A DNA stretch of 64,000 bases, taken from assembly GCF_018143015.1 (NCBI RefSeq), contig NC_054752.1, positions 6,559,216-6,623,215 on the forward strand. Direction: 5' to 3'. A program made the position numbers and the translations under genes. How positions within the stretch are numbered: the stretch's first letter is position 1; each line of letters starts with the position of its first letter. Source of the DNA: Lytechinus variegatus (Eukaryota > Echinodermata > Echinoidea > Temnopleuroida > Toxopneustidae). The notes beneath the pieces were generated by a model that was not told the DNA's origin, ran no database searches, and was given only the letters and a program-made list of their open reading frames with translations. Of the stretch, positions 37,398 to 51,200 are shown piece by piece.

Positions 37398-37555
37398 CAG
37401 GGTCCAGAGGCCCGTTGCAGAAAAAGTTGCAATCAATCGCAGCTCTAAATATCATGCGCAACTTGATTTTCAACCAATCAACAGAGCGCGTTTGGGACTT
37501 GGGTTTTATTTTTTGGCTTACGTTTAAACGCAACTCTTTCTGCAATGGACCCCAG
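37398..37555. mobile_element. MITE with GGCCCGTTGCAGAAAAAGTT end
   Basis: Left GGCCCGTTGCAGAAAAAGTT and right AACTCTTTCTGCAATGGACC are imperfect inverted repeats. About 158 bp, with an internal CCAATCA. It sits directly next to the previous MITE. Confidence 0.8.
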
Positions 37556-37779
37556 ATCAAGTAAAAAATGGTCATAATTTACAATGACTGATCCAGCAAG
37601 GTGGCTGATCAATATTTGTGGTCTGACAAGATGTCCAACCTGCCAACTTTCCTTGATGTTGACTAACTGAGCACAGAGGTGTCTCACTGTTATTGTGATG
37701 GTAACTTAAAAAAAAAATAGACCATTGGATTAAACGTCTGACAGGCCATTTCATGGACCACTCTCCAGGTTGGTAGATG

Positions 37780-38370
37780 TTCTCCAAGGGATGTTTGCAA
37801 GGCCTTTCTTTCGTTGATAATTAGGCGTTCCATTCGCTCTCAGGACCATGCTATGATCTATGTGAGCCCTGGTAACCGGACGCCATCTAAGGGATGTTCC
37901 CAAGGTCTTTCTTTTATTGACAGTTAGGCGTTCCACTCGCTCTCCGGACCATACTATGATCTATGTGAGACCTGGTACCCAGACGCCATCAAAGGGATGT
38001 TCGCAAGCTCTTTCTTTTATTGACAGGCGTTCCATTCGCTCTCAGGACCATGCAATGATCTATGTGAGACCTGGTAACCAGACGCCATCAAAGGGATGTT
38101 CGCAAGGTCTTTCTTTCGTTGACAGTGAGGCGTTCCACTCGCTCTCCGGACCATGCTATGATCTATGTGAGCCCTGGTAACCAGATGCCATCTAAGGGAT
38201 GTTCACGAGGCATTTCTTTCGTTGAGAGTTATGCGTTCCATTCGCTCTCAGGACCATGCTATGGTCTATGTGGGACCTGGTAACCAGATGCTATCCTAGT
38301 GATGTACACAAGGTCTTTCATTCTTTGATGTAGGCGTTCTAACCGCTCTCTGGACCATGCGTGGTGATCA
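37780..38370. repeat. ~103-bp minisatellite, about six units
   Basis: The landmark CTTTCTTTCGTTGA or a variant recurs at about 37804, 37907, 38010, 38109, 38212 and 38315, giving periods of 103, 103, 99, 103 and 103 bp. Each unit also has GGCGTTCCATTCGCTCTC and ACCATGCTATGATCTATG. The 99-bp unit keeps frame and creates a repeated 33-residue open frame, which is not read as a gene. Confidence 0.95.
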
Positions 38371-38439
38371 GATCTCATACTTCATCAACAATATCCATCA
38401 TTGCAAATAACAGTCATGAACGGACAGATCGGAATGCTT

Positions 38440-39062
38440 TGTGTAAGTAAAGCCATCAAAAGCCAATCCATGATTTCATGAAAAGCTGCTGTAAATTGGT
38501 CTCCTTCTATAAACATACATTCTATAACCATACAAAAGCCTCGACGATTGAAATGGATGTATTATCATACATTCACTTTTGTGCACACTTAATAGAAGTT
38601 CTGTCTTGCAGATACATGGGCAATGTCATCTTTTTGTCCTGCCTCAGCTATACTTCATGTGAGTTGTCTGGTTCGAGGAAGATCTGGAATTATCCATCAA
38701 AGACACTTCCATGCCAAAGAATAATGTTACATAATGATGCTCAAACATCTCTGAAATGGTTTGGGCTTACTTGGTAACACATGAAGTCACAAAGCTGATA
38801 ATGTCACTTTGCAAACATGATACACATGGTGATAACATTTCCAAATAACTCTTGCATATCTCATCAAGTGTGTGATGATATGTGAGCAACTTGATTCATA
38901 TTTTTAAAGATCATTTTAACACACATCTTCAGGTACAGAGAGAGACAGAAGTTGAGCAAATGTTGCTGTAGTCCAATGCCCAGGTTTAGCCAGACTCTTA
39001 GTTGCAGTCCCACCTGCTGTTTTCTGTGCAGTTCTATAAAACAATGTCTATGGGGTTATAGC
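38440..39062 (-). other. Likely 3' untranslated region of the RhoGAP gene
   Basis: Directly downstream of the RhoGAP stop codon on the minus strand. No splice or coding signal is seen. The polyadenylation site was not fixed. Confidence 0.4.
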
Positions 39063-39237
39063 TCATGACCGAAAGATATTGTCAAACTCTAATAAGACAA
39101 ACTCCATGACTTGGTTCTGATAGACGGTAGCCATGGTCATGTTCATACTCTCTCTCTCGGGCCACATCAGGGTCGGGCCGAAGACCGTCGCCAGATTCTT
39201 GGCCGGCATACGGTTGTGCTGGACATTATCCATCACC
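39063..39237 (-). CDS. RhoGAP gene, last coding exon
   Basis: Encodes [20 protein letters not shown] and [20 protein letters not shown], then ends [10 protein letters not shown] and TGA (stop 39063-39065). This is the C-terminal part of the RhoGAP domain, with the conserved [10 protein letters not shown] and [10 protein letters not shown] stretches. Acceptor CCCCAG precedes it; enters in phase 2 to finish an Arg codon. The protein stops right after the domain, as in this subfamily. Confidence 0.93.
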
Positions 39238-42200
39238 CTGGGGAGATAGAGATGAAAGAGAATTGATGATCATACCATGGCACTTAAATATTTGTAGAAA
39301 TTACTTTTCTCATTAAATATATCATGGTTACATTTATTTTGACAATTTCAGCTCTCCTTTTCATTTTGGTTGTTTGTTATTTGAATCTCCATTTCAGTAC
39401 ATTTTAATTTTTCTAAGTATGAAATATGGTCTCTATAAAGATCTAGTGAAAACAAATTAAAGCAATATAGCACATATTCATCACCAAGAATTTTAGCATG
39501 TCTTGAAATTGTGTGGTACTTTTGCATATAACACAAAAGTTGGCGATTGATTGCTTAAAGTGATTGGTTAACATTGGTTTGACTTTTAAAAAATCTGGGC
39601 TAGAAAGTCACACTTGTCACCTGTGTCTGTGATATGTTACAAAAATGAAGCCCAGAAAAAATTGCGTTCAAAAATAATCATTTAGTGCTTCAAAAATTGA
39701 AATATAAAGTGACCGGAAACCCCATCTTAATTTCATCCAATACACTTATATGTACTATTTAGGCTTCTATAAGACCCCTCTTTACAAAATGGGGGTTTGC
39801 CTTGTAGTTTTAGCTTTTCATTCTCAATAATGGTTGTTTTCAGGGTTTATTAGTTCTAATACATGCACTTGTATGGTAGGGGGTCCTAAGGCTGCGCGGG
39901 TCCTAAAGCTACGCACCACTCATCGCGCATGCAATTTTTATGGCAAATGCGCACTCTGTGTGTGGAACTGTGACTGCAGAGTGACGAACGAATCCTATTC
40001 ATTTTTTTTCTACAGAGGCTGCCGTAAACCTCTAAATGCAGATAAAACCAACAACTGTTGGTATTTTGGAGTTATATTCGCTTTAATTTTATTTTATCCT
40101 ATAATAATTTGAATATATTTTAGAAATTGAGGCACAGGAAATACTATTTTTTTGCATGATAAATCGAGTGCGTAGCTTTAGGACCCCTTCTACATCGGGC
40201 GACAAAATCAAGAGGTGTTTGGAAAACATGGCGGGATTTTCGTATTAGTGAGTGTTGCGATATTTTCCTCTTGGTAAATGATCTTTAGAATGTTTGCCAC
40301 AAATTAGTGAAATATAATTTGTTGAAATATAAAAATTGGGACAGTTTTTATTGTTTGAAAACAAAGTGCGCAGCTTTAGGTCCCCCCATCACATGTTTCA
40401 TCTTGGTTTGAGAATTTTTTAAATCGGCTGCTCACAAAGTTAAACAATACCTTTAATGAAATAGCCTATCAAGACCACCATTGCATGCGCATTTTGCTCC
40501 ATAGATTGACTAGGAACCAAACAGAAGTTTTCTTTCAAATTAGTGATTAATCACTAACCTTTATGTTGCATTGCCCAGAGTACAGGGCCCTGTCTCACAA
40601 AGAGTTGCGATTGATCCAATCAACCACAACTATGAATGGCCAGCAACGTAGACATCTAACATGCAAATTTGTTCAAAATATTTTCTATATATGATTTATA
40701 TTCATGCATTCATCGTTCTCTAGAAGATTCAGTGTGATTCTCTTTGTTTTCTAAGGAGATTGTGTAAATTTCTTGTAGAAAAAAATTATGATATGGATGG
40801 ATTTCCATACAGTAGTAACTAATTGGATCAATCGTAACTCTTTGTAAGATGGGGCCAAGAACACAGTCCATAAGATTGATCCTGACTAACCTTTTGAGAT
40901 GTGAGAAGAGTGTGAAGATTGTATCTTGATTTACCCGAGGCATCTCACTAAACAGGGCTCGGAATGCCAGGATCTTCTGATCTAGAATAGGTATTTGAGC
41001 TGTTAAAACAAATTGATCAGAAAAGATGATAGTTAGGCTTCCTTTTTCCATTTCCATTCAATGTCTACTGTTGAAAAAAAAAATATCAAGGAAAAATAAT
41101 CAGACACATTTTGAACATCTAGGGTCACTGTAGGTTTTCCATTCTGATTATTGTTCGGCTTAAAGGGACATGTACATGTATTTGCTAACATTGATTTGAC
41201 TTTTAAAAATCTGAGCTGCGAGGTCCCACTTGTCACCTGCACCTGTGATTTGTTACAAAAAGAAAAAAAAGAAAAAATCGTGTCCGAAAATCATTATTAA
41301 GTGCTTCAAAAAAGGGAAATACAAAGTGACCGGAAAAACCATCTTAATTTCATCCATACACTTATGTGTTCTATTATTATCGGCACGATAGAAATTGCAC
41401 AAAACCATCAATTATAACGTATATCAAAAGGATTTCTTTCATTTAGGTTTAGGTTGACAGAAAGGCATTCATGTACATTTTTCATCTCTCCTTTGATATT
41501 TTTTACATTACATGTCTACAACGTTAGCATATGCCTTTAATAGGCACAATTTCCATCACAGTAATTGCAAGCAGAACAAAATAAAATAGGCTCAAGGTCC
41601 TGTTGTATAGTGGTCACGGTTAATTACCATTTCGCCTATTGCCAACTCATCCACTCATCACATGGTCTACCTTCATTCAGTCTGATGCCATTCCGTCCAT
41701 CAACATTTTGTCTAATATACAAATCATGCATGCAGCCAAGTGCGTTAGTGGAAATGCAGAGCACGCGAGGTTTCTTTAGATAGGTGCCGCACTGTGCAAG
41801 AGCTGCTTGCGGCGAGTGCCCAGTGTTCATCATCTGAAGAAACCGAGCTTTCTCTGCATTTACTTTTACGCACGACAGAGCAAGTGCATTATTTGTTTTA
41901 TAAAATAGCAACACAGAAAAAAAATTCTTAAAATGTTACAGTAAAGTTTTGTTGGACTTCTACCGCACTGGTTACCTTGAGAGTGCAATATCAATTTTCG
42001 TTGCGCGCTTTTTGCACTGCCGTGCAGTGCACAAAAAAGTTGGATGTCATGTGACTCGTATTGGCCAATCGCGATGCTTGAAATAATACACCTATTTTAT
42101 AACAATTACAGTTATTTTATCATCACTTCGTCTATTCACCAGTTTGTATATGACCACTTTGTCTCATAACCCCTTGGTCTAATATCCATTTTATTTTCAT

Positions 42201-45200
42201 TCATTTTGCCCGATTAACACTTAGAACAAACAGTATATGGACTAAATGGCTATTGGACCAGCTGGTTATTATATGAAATGGAGAGCGGATGAAATGCCAA
42301 TTAGACCATGTAGATAGTGGATGAAGTGATGGTAGACCAAATGATAGTCTACAACTTGGTAATTGGACAAACTGGCAATAGACTGTGGTAACTAACAATC
42401 GTAATAAGCCAGTTCATGACCTTTGTAATTTTTCATTAGGATAAGCACTATCATTTATTTTCAAATGTAGATGCTTTATCGGTAGAGTAGAGTATTCAAA
42501 TTCTACGAACAAAAGGCATTGTATAGACCAGGTGACTAGAATAGTACATCAGGGATAGTTTGGAAATCTGTTTTATTGCCTGCCTCTGGCACATTTGACT
42601 ATTGTTTAGGCTACTGTCAAATACCAGTGATAATGAAGACTTTTGTTTCTCTTCAGCTTGGATGTGATGAAAAGAATATTTCAAAAGGAATACACGAATA
42701 ATCATCAAATCACAAATGCCTATGTCAGTGAATTTGAAAACCACCTTCATGGTTATCTCAAATGATCTTTTACTGCGTGTGCGCAGCTAACAACCGTGAA
42801 CAGGCTTATTACATGGTCCAACTGAAACCAAGATCACCACTGATTGGCCATCTTAGCATCAAAGTTGTAGAGTTAGTGGAGTTTCATGGCCCATTGGATT
42901 AGTCTCCTGATTTTGAAACAGAGGGTTGTTGGTTCAAATCCCAGCCATAGCATAATATCCTTTGGCAAGAAATTGATCCACATTGCACTGCACTCGACCC
43001 AGGTGAGGTAGATGGGTACCTGGCAGCAATTTAGCTCTGCTACAGCCAGTAATTATGGTTCATTTATTGTGGAGCCCTTAAATACTTCTGAATATAGGTG
43101 TTAAACATTACACAAGCAGGGCCCCCATCTTACAAAGAGCTACAATTGATCCAATCAATCACAACTATGGAAAGCCAGCAACGTCAACATCTGAAATGCA
43201 TGTTTGTTCAAAATATTTTAGAGATATGACATATAATGTATTTTGCGCGATACAAAAACGTTTCATTATTATTATTATAATCATGAATCCTTGTAAACAA
43301 AGGAGAACACACCAAACTGTCAAGAAATCAATGAATTTATGGGTATACATTCATATCTATGAAAAATTTTGAGCAAACATGCATTTCATATGTTGACTTT
43401 GCTGGCTTTCCATAGTTGCAATTGATCGCATCAATCGCAAGTCTTTGTAAGTTGGGCCCCAGGTGTAAATAGTGTTTTCATTACCGGTTCAAAAAGTCGA
43501 AACATGACTTACTTATTGATGCAATAAACTTGTCAAATGTACTAAAGGTGAACAGAGGCTCGGGGAGTTCCCTGAAGTAGAGCTTGAGAGCGCCGGTTAT
43601 AACATGAATGTCATCTTTCCATGGCGTTGAGTCTAGATCTACTGGTTTCTCTGTTGGTCAAAAACAGGAAAATTTGTCATATATAGATATTATTTCCTAT
43701 AGGTTTAATAACATTGGTTTTTACAAATCACAAGAAAAAAGTGTAAACCTATTTACTTTTGTTTCAAAAGAAATCATATATCATATTACACACTGCAGTT
43801 CCTTGTATATCAATTCAGTTCCTATGTCAAGTAAATCTTAATCTACATGTAATACTAGAGAAAGAATTGCTAATGTCAGAAACATTATTCCAGACAAGTT
43901 TCTTTTTCAGTCTACTACAGTATACATGTAAACCACTCCTTGAAACATGCTCAGTGAAAAAAAAATCCATGTAGTTTTTTCCCTCATTACGGCAAAAAGA
44001 TAGGGAAACAAAATATACCATGACAATGTCTTTTCGATTCCATCTCAGTTACATTGGGTCGTGGTTGACCAGATGATTCATAAAAATTATCATCAATATG
44101 AAACACGTATTCTTACATCTAATTTATTTTCAAAGAATTGTCAGATAGTTATTACATGATGTCCATTCACCTTCGGCTTTACGATAACTTACTCGGCCTG
44201 GAAAAAAAATTGAATAGCCATGAATTTCATCCACCATTAACATGTCTGTACCTACAACAGTGAATGAGACTGACAGCAAAAACCTTTCATAGAAAATCCC
44301 CAGTTGAAAGAGCACTTTTACTCACCTTGATCAACTTGGAATCTTAATTTCTGTATGAGAGATAGATTCCCACTGACCCTGTATATCCCATCACACTCCA
44401 GTCCTCTCCTGTCGATATACTTGATGCATTGGTTGACAAAGTTCGGCACAGTAGATCTCTCCTTCTCACACAGCTTCCTGATGTCCTTCCCAAACACATT
44501 CTCCTCTGAGGGTGAAAGGCAAAGATAACAATACATGTGCTTGTTAGATCCCTGAAAATGTTCCCCAGAGCCCCATCTTACAAAGACTTATGATTAATCT
44601 GATCAACCTTAATTATATGAAAGTCCATCAGTGTCATAATTTTTTCACACGAAGTTTGCATAATGTACTTTGTGACCAAATACATGTAAAAGCACACAGA
44701 ATTTTTAAGAAAATTATTAATGTATGATTCTGGTTTATGAGGTCGCATAAATGCAGCCACATTGCTTTGACTGGTCTGGGGTCAGTGTCATTCAAGTGAC
44801 CGCACCTTGATCCTTCCAAGTAAAATGAAAAGTTGACAAACCTTGTAAGATGCCCTTTCGTCTGAGGTCATCCTTATCGGGTCTGGAGTTGAAGAAAATC
44901 TTGAGTTTGCCTCTGATTTTGCTGTTGTTCTTCTTCATGGCATGGACATCATTGCTAGGTGGAGAGACTGAAAAATATAAAAGGTAGTCAGGACATAAAC
45001 TCATCAATATATACAAACAGCGAACAGGCATGAGCGTGATGCTACACCACTGAAAGATGCTCCATTCAACAAGTTCTAACAGACTTGTCTTTTTCGTTGA
45101 CTGAATGGAAAATGATGTGCCATTGTACCTGTAAGAATATTGCCTATTTATTGTACAACGCCTCAGAAGTTTACTAAAAATTACAACGATACGTGTGCAA

Positions 45201-48200
45201 CTGTACGAATGATGCACATTCAGCCTCTCATTTGCTTGCATTCAAGCAGCTAAGTAGATGTACAAAAGATTATAATTAATTGATTATTTATGAAGTAACC
45301 TACCTGTCAACCCTGAAACCCAATGAAGTAGCAAGTGGAAAATAAATGTAGAGGCTGAAAATATGGACATTGCAGAATTTCCCATATATTAGCCAAAACT
45401 TTTCTTTTTTTTAAATAGGGACACAGTTGCTAATACCCTTTTCATAAACTCATCCTCCAATTAGCCGCCTAAGAGTAATGCGGATAATTCAATAAAATTT
45501 TTCAATAATCGTCATAACTGGACACGCCCCCTGCGATGCGATGGTGTTGGAAAAGAGTGACCTTGTGACCGCACCATGGCAACTATCCGCATTATTTGGA
45601 AATGCATTCATAAAGTCAAAATCTGGTCCCGATGCTGCTATTATGCGGATAATAGCAGCATCAAAATAATGCGGATAACTCTGGTCCTCCTCTGATTTTA
45701 AGACCAAATTATGCTGCTATTAGCCGCATAATTGGGTTTATGAAAGGGGTATAAGTGGCATTGTCTTTAACCACGAATCAGGACAGTAAGCAAATATGAA
45801 GTAGCCCCACACAAAGTTAAAATGGTCTGCCAAGGACCAATCGCAATATCACACAATATTGTGTTAACATCAATATAACATACAGTATATATATATATAA
45901 ATCTGTATGATAGTCCAATGATAAAAGATGAACACAAGAATTTAATTGTTCAACTTACATCCAGGGCTGGGTGTGAGAGGTGAAAGGTTATCATCATTAT
46001 CATCAGGACTGGTTGATGTCCCCGTTCGACCCTGTTCATACACAAAAATGAATGAAACATACCAAATGGTCAGATCTGGCTATTTGCAATACCAACAATG
46101 GGTGACATTATACAGTGTGTATAAAAAAAAAGGTTACACTCAGAAATAACCCTGTAAAATTATATATTTGTAATATCCTGAAACTTTTTTCCACATTTAC
46201 ATTGGTACTGATCTCTTTAAGCAAATGACGATATAACTGTCAAAAAATCTTTCCGCTTGAATGAGCACCACTTACTAGTTATGGTGGTAATGATGGTAGT
46301 AGTGATTTTGTACCTGATTGCTAAGAAAGCATGAATGCTTGTAAGCAAGCAACCAGAGGACCGACGGCTTAAGGTCCTCTCCGAAGGACTTGGTACTGAG
46401 GATTATTGCCTTACCAAAGGGCACTAGCGCACCAAGTGGGAATCGAACCCGGGTCACCGGAATACGAATCCCCTGCTTTACCGACTGAGCTATTGCTATT
46501 GAAAATCTCATAAAAATATTTGGGCAAAAATTGAAAATAGTTCTATGAATGATAGTAGACATTAATCATGAAGAACACATGGATTTGGCTAGAAAGATTG
46601 ATTTGAAAATATTTTTTACCTTTTCAAACTTATTACCTTGCCTAAAAAACCTCATAGAGAGCCACTACCCCCCCCCCCCCCTTCCCCACACACCGAGACC
46701 ATCTCGATGATATCTGCTTTACACAGAGCTGCCATGCACATGAAATGGCTTTGGCTTGATTTTCCTTTTGTTTATCCTTGTCAAGCTCTGGAAAATTGTG
46801 GGGAAATAAGTATTGAATTAAATATGAAATGTAAACCCACCTTAAAGGAATAGTGATGAAACCCCTGTGTGAACCCCCCCCCCCCCCCCGATAGCATGAA
46901 ACTGTTGCCAGTCAGCATTTGCCAGGTTATTATTATTATTTGTTTGGCGTCACCTGTGCCTGGGAGGCGAAAAGCGAACTAAATCACTATGACCCACAGG
47001 TCTCTCCTCCCGATATAACTGATTGGGGGGAATGCAGGTGGACCACTACACCGGGGTTTCCCCCTACTCTTATACGAATAGTGCAATGGGTTCTTAACGT
47101 GCAAAGGTGGTGACTCTCCTCTACACGGGGCCTCCATTTAACATCCTATCCGAGGGACGGAGTGTTTTCCATTGTAACATAGCCTGCATCTATGAAACAT
47201 GGGAGAGACGTTTACACACAACGCACTGGCTTCAGTCATCCGCCCGGGGTGGACTCGAACCCACGATCTTTGGTTCGACGGGCAGACGCGTTACCGACTG
47301 AGCCAACACCGCTCTCTGATGTTCATGATATAGAAAAGTTATTTGACTTACTGCTACTGCTCCTTTAATGGCTTCATACCAGGACTGGCTTGTTGTCTCA
47401 TCTTCACCTTGCACTAGGTATATACCTTGATCAGTAGACAACTATAAGAAGAGAAGATGGCATGAAAAAGAAGGAATTAAATTGAAGGTTGATTAATCTG
47501 TAAACGAAGTAAGGTTCATTAATTAAAAAATGATAAAGGTTCATTATTCCAAAGTTCCAGAGTTCAAAAATGAAATAAGGATTGTACTGTTCACTCGTAT
47601 TAATGATCGTGTAGGTTTCACGGTGCACCTTGTCCTGAAAAGGACCACCAAAACTCGACGTTTGGACAAGTGTGTTTGTGTCGTCTTCAGGAGCATGATG
47701 ATCGTACTAATGATCGTTATTTCATTTTTAAACTATCATACCTTCGGGAACAACAAAACCTATTGCATTGTTGGATTAACAATCCTTCGAAATAACCAAC
47801 CCTGTTGTCTTTTGGATTAATGAACTTCAGAATAATGTCATAAAAGTTAATTTTCAGCCCATTCGACATCTTTGTTTATGCAAATTAGATGATTGGGAAT
47901 AATGCAGGAGTTCAAAATCTCTGGAATAACAGATGTCACCCGATATCTTACCTCAAAGATTAGCTTCTTTCCTGGCGTTCTGCTTCTTGTCCAACCAACC
48001 TCTGTTCTCCATAAGTTCAGGCTCACTTCAGGGTTGCTTGCATCCCGCTGTTATAAATGAGATTAATTTATAATAGTTGTACATTTATACTGCGCAATTT
48101 TTATATGTTTATACTCAAATGCACATTACAATAATGTTATTATTATCATAAATCTGGCTAAAACTGTGCTAGTGACAGGCACACTGGCATATGAGGAATT

Positions 48201-51200
48201 TCTTCCTATTGGGTACTAATTAGGCCCGTTTCGGGTACACGTGTACACGTGTACACGCACGTTCAAGTCAGTGCACGTGTACTAAATTCCATCACCGTGT
48301 ACACGGTAGCATCTGCATAAACAAGCTCACAGCCTCACATTAAATCTTAGTTCTCAGACACTGCACACGTTTTAATTACTAATATGTCAACATATTTCAA
48401 TTAATCCAGAGTGAGTTCACTTCCAAAATCGCCAATTTAATCCACATTCTTTCTGGAGACTCACGTTTTTGTACCACGAAATCGGCACGAAATGGGTCTG
48501 CTCCGGTCTCAAAAGCTCGAAAGCGTTGCTCAATCACACTCAGAGTCAATTTGAGAATCACAAATTGCGATAGCGATCATCGCTACAACTTACGTGTTAT
48601 ACGCTCGCACACAAGCCTACAAACAAACGCTCTTCAAATTGGCAACATAATAATGAAAATTAATCGATAACTTCAGTTACACTTATTCTGCAGTGATCTG
48701 TGCATGCATGTACGGTACAGTATACAAAATGCGCATCCACCGAGCGTCGGCGATAGCTAGGGCCCTGCACTGATTTTCTTTTGCATTCTTTATTAATTTA
48801 ATGCGCTGCTAAGCCGAGTAAACTTTTAATTTGCACCAATTTTTGTGGATTGATACTTCAAACTTCTCAGGTAAGCTTTAAAACCGTGACTTAGGCTATA
48901 TAGACCCCTTTTTATGACATATTGATGCGGGTCCGTGTCGACATGAAAACAGAACTCGCTCTCACAGTGTTTACAACGTGTACACGTGTACACGACCGAA
49001 AAACACGCCGTGTACACGTGCATCTAAAATGGACTTTCAAAACCGGCCTAGTACTCATTCACCTTATCCAGGTTGAGTGGAGAACAATATGGGTAAATTT
49101 CTTGCTAAAGGAAAACACGCAATGGCTGGGAATTAAACCCACGTCCCTCAGACTGAAAGTCAAGAGTCACAACCACTAGACCACAACACCCCTATAGGCA
49201 TAAACTAGTGTTACAAAGGTCAATTTTTTTTAATAGTGAAATTTGATGTACGTTGTATTTAAGAAAGTCCAAATGGATTATTAATGCAAAAACACCAGGA
49301 AGAAAAGAAAAATGAATTATGCAGATTCTGACAAGCTATCTGTGTTTGAAAAATTATCATTTATTAAACCGTCTGGACAGGACAGCATTTACGCTTTTTG
49401 GAGAGTACTTCTTCAAGGTCAAGGTCTAAGGTGAGTAATAAAACACATGTTGGTGCATGGAATGAGATTAAGATGGCGTTTCTGGTCATTTTGTAACTAA
49501 TTTTTTTTTTAAAGCACTACATAATCATTTTTTTCCGGCGCCAACGCAAAAGCAGTGCCCACAGTCTCGCTCTGCTATGCAGGCGAGACAAAATAATACC
49601 TCAAAGTTCTTGTGATCCTTGTAGTATTTGAGTTGTGAACCTGCCAGGACTGCGTACCCAGGCCGACCTTTCTTCTGGCGCCCTCTATCTTTCATCAGCA
49701 TCATCGTCAGCATGCCTTCTTTCTCCCTCACCTCCATATCGTAGGGACTCGGGTTGCCGTAAACACTTATCCTCTGCAAGATGAGCAAAATACGAGTAAA
49801 TATTAGCCTTGTCACTTTAATAGCACAAACATTTTAAAAACACACACAAAAATATACTCATTTATGAAATGAATACATGTGTTAATCTGGGAGCATGCAC
49901 AAAATGTTGGTAATTTGTTTTAAACAAAAAAAAAGTACATGAATGAATAATGATTGTAAAACAGGGTGGTATTTCTAGTACATTGTAAAAAACAAACAAA
50001 ACAAAAAACATACATACATGTATGAAAAATGACTGTAAAACAAAGTGGTATGAATGACTATGTATTTAGAACCACTTTATAAAGTTCATGAGGTTGGTTT
50101 AAAGGACAGGTTCACCCCAACAGAAAAATTATTTGAATAAAAGAAAAATCCAACATGCATAACACTGAAAATTTCATCAAAATCGGATGTAAAATAAGAA
50201 TGTTTGAACATTTTAAAGTTTTGCTCATTTCTTTGATTCAAATCAACCTTTTTTTTCTTTAGATTATAAAAAAATATTAAATTTACAAATGATGTCAAAT
50301 CAATGAAATGGTATACATTCTAATAAAGCCCTGACCTTCCATACATTTTTGTACACAATGATATTCATGCAAATGGGAAATTGAATTGTACAAACTTTCA
50401 ATGAGAAAGGATGCTTAAAGAGCCTTTTGATATACACACAATATCTTGTGCTAAATTCAAACAATTAATTACATGTAGGTAATCACATGTTACCATACTT
50501 AGTTTCACATCATATTTGGTTGTATATTTGGTGGGATGATGAGCACTATTAGAGAATGGTTTCACAACTGACTTGAATCAATAATACTTCAAATACTACA
50601 AACATTAATCGCTAGAGGGTATTCATTTGTCTCGCAATCTACTATGGTCAACAAGGAAATTCGTGATCACTCTCGCAAAAAGTGTTCACTGGCTTTCTAG
50701 GAAATTCGTGATCACTCTCGCAAAAAGTGTTCACTAGCTTACAAGTTCACGAGCTTTCGAGTGCCGCTGCAACTCTTTATCAAGTGACAGAGATTTATCC
50801 GATATCGTACTCTATACTAATCTCCAAGACCGTACGCACCCATGCGAGAACAATAGGTGGGCACTGATCCGTTGTGTGATTGGTCAGGAGTTATGCAAAT
50901 AAGCCGGGGGTATATGCAAATACGCCGTGGGTCGGCAATATGCAAATGAATACCCTCTAGCGATTATTTCAATCCGCAATAATGAACCTATTTAGTACAA
51001 ACATTGCTCATATAAACAAGATATTGTGCACTAATGTACGATACAAGTGCAGTGGTTTTTCTCTTGCAGTTGTAATCGTGACAATTCACATCTTCAGCAT
51101 AAAGTGGATATGAGAATTGCCATAATTATCATTATTACAAAAGAGCAAACGCTGAAATGAGATGATAAAATTGGTTACATACTTCTCCTTTATAGGGAAG

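Noticed and set aside
37917..38180. 87-codon frame with a 33-residue repeat
   Set aside because: Product of the ~103-bp minisatellite where one unit is 99 bp; other units shift frame.
37780..38370. CRISPR-like regular repeats
   Set aside because: Repeats are directly tandem without unique spacers, in an animal genome.
47232..47310. Possible tRNA gene on the minus strand
   Set aside because: A and B boxes are good, but the acceptor and anticodon stems do not pair well and the SINE body follows directly.
50657..50745. Duplicated GGAAATTCGTGATCACTCTC blocks as a regulatory pair
   Set aside because: A simple local tandem duplication of about 43 bp; nothing else supports a function.
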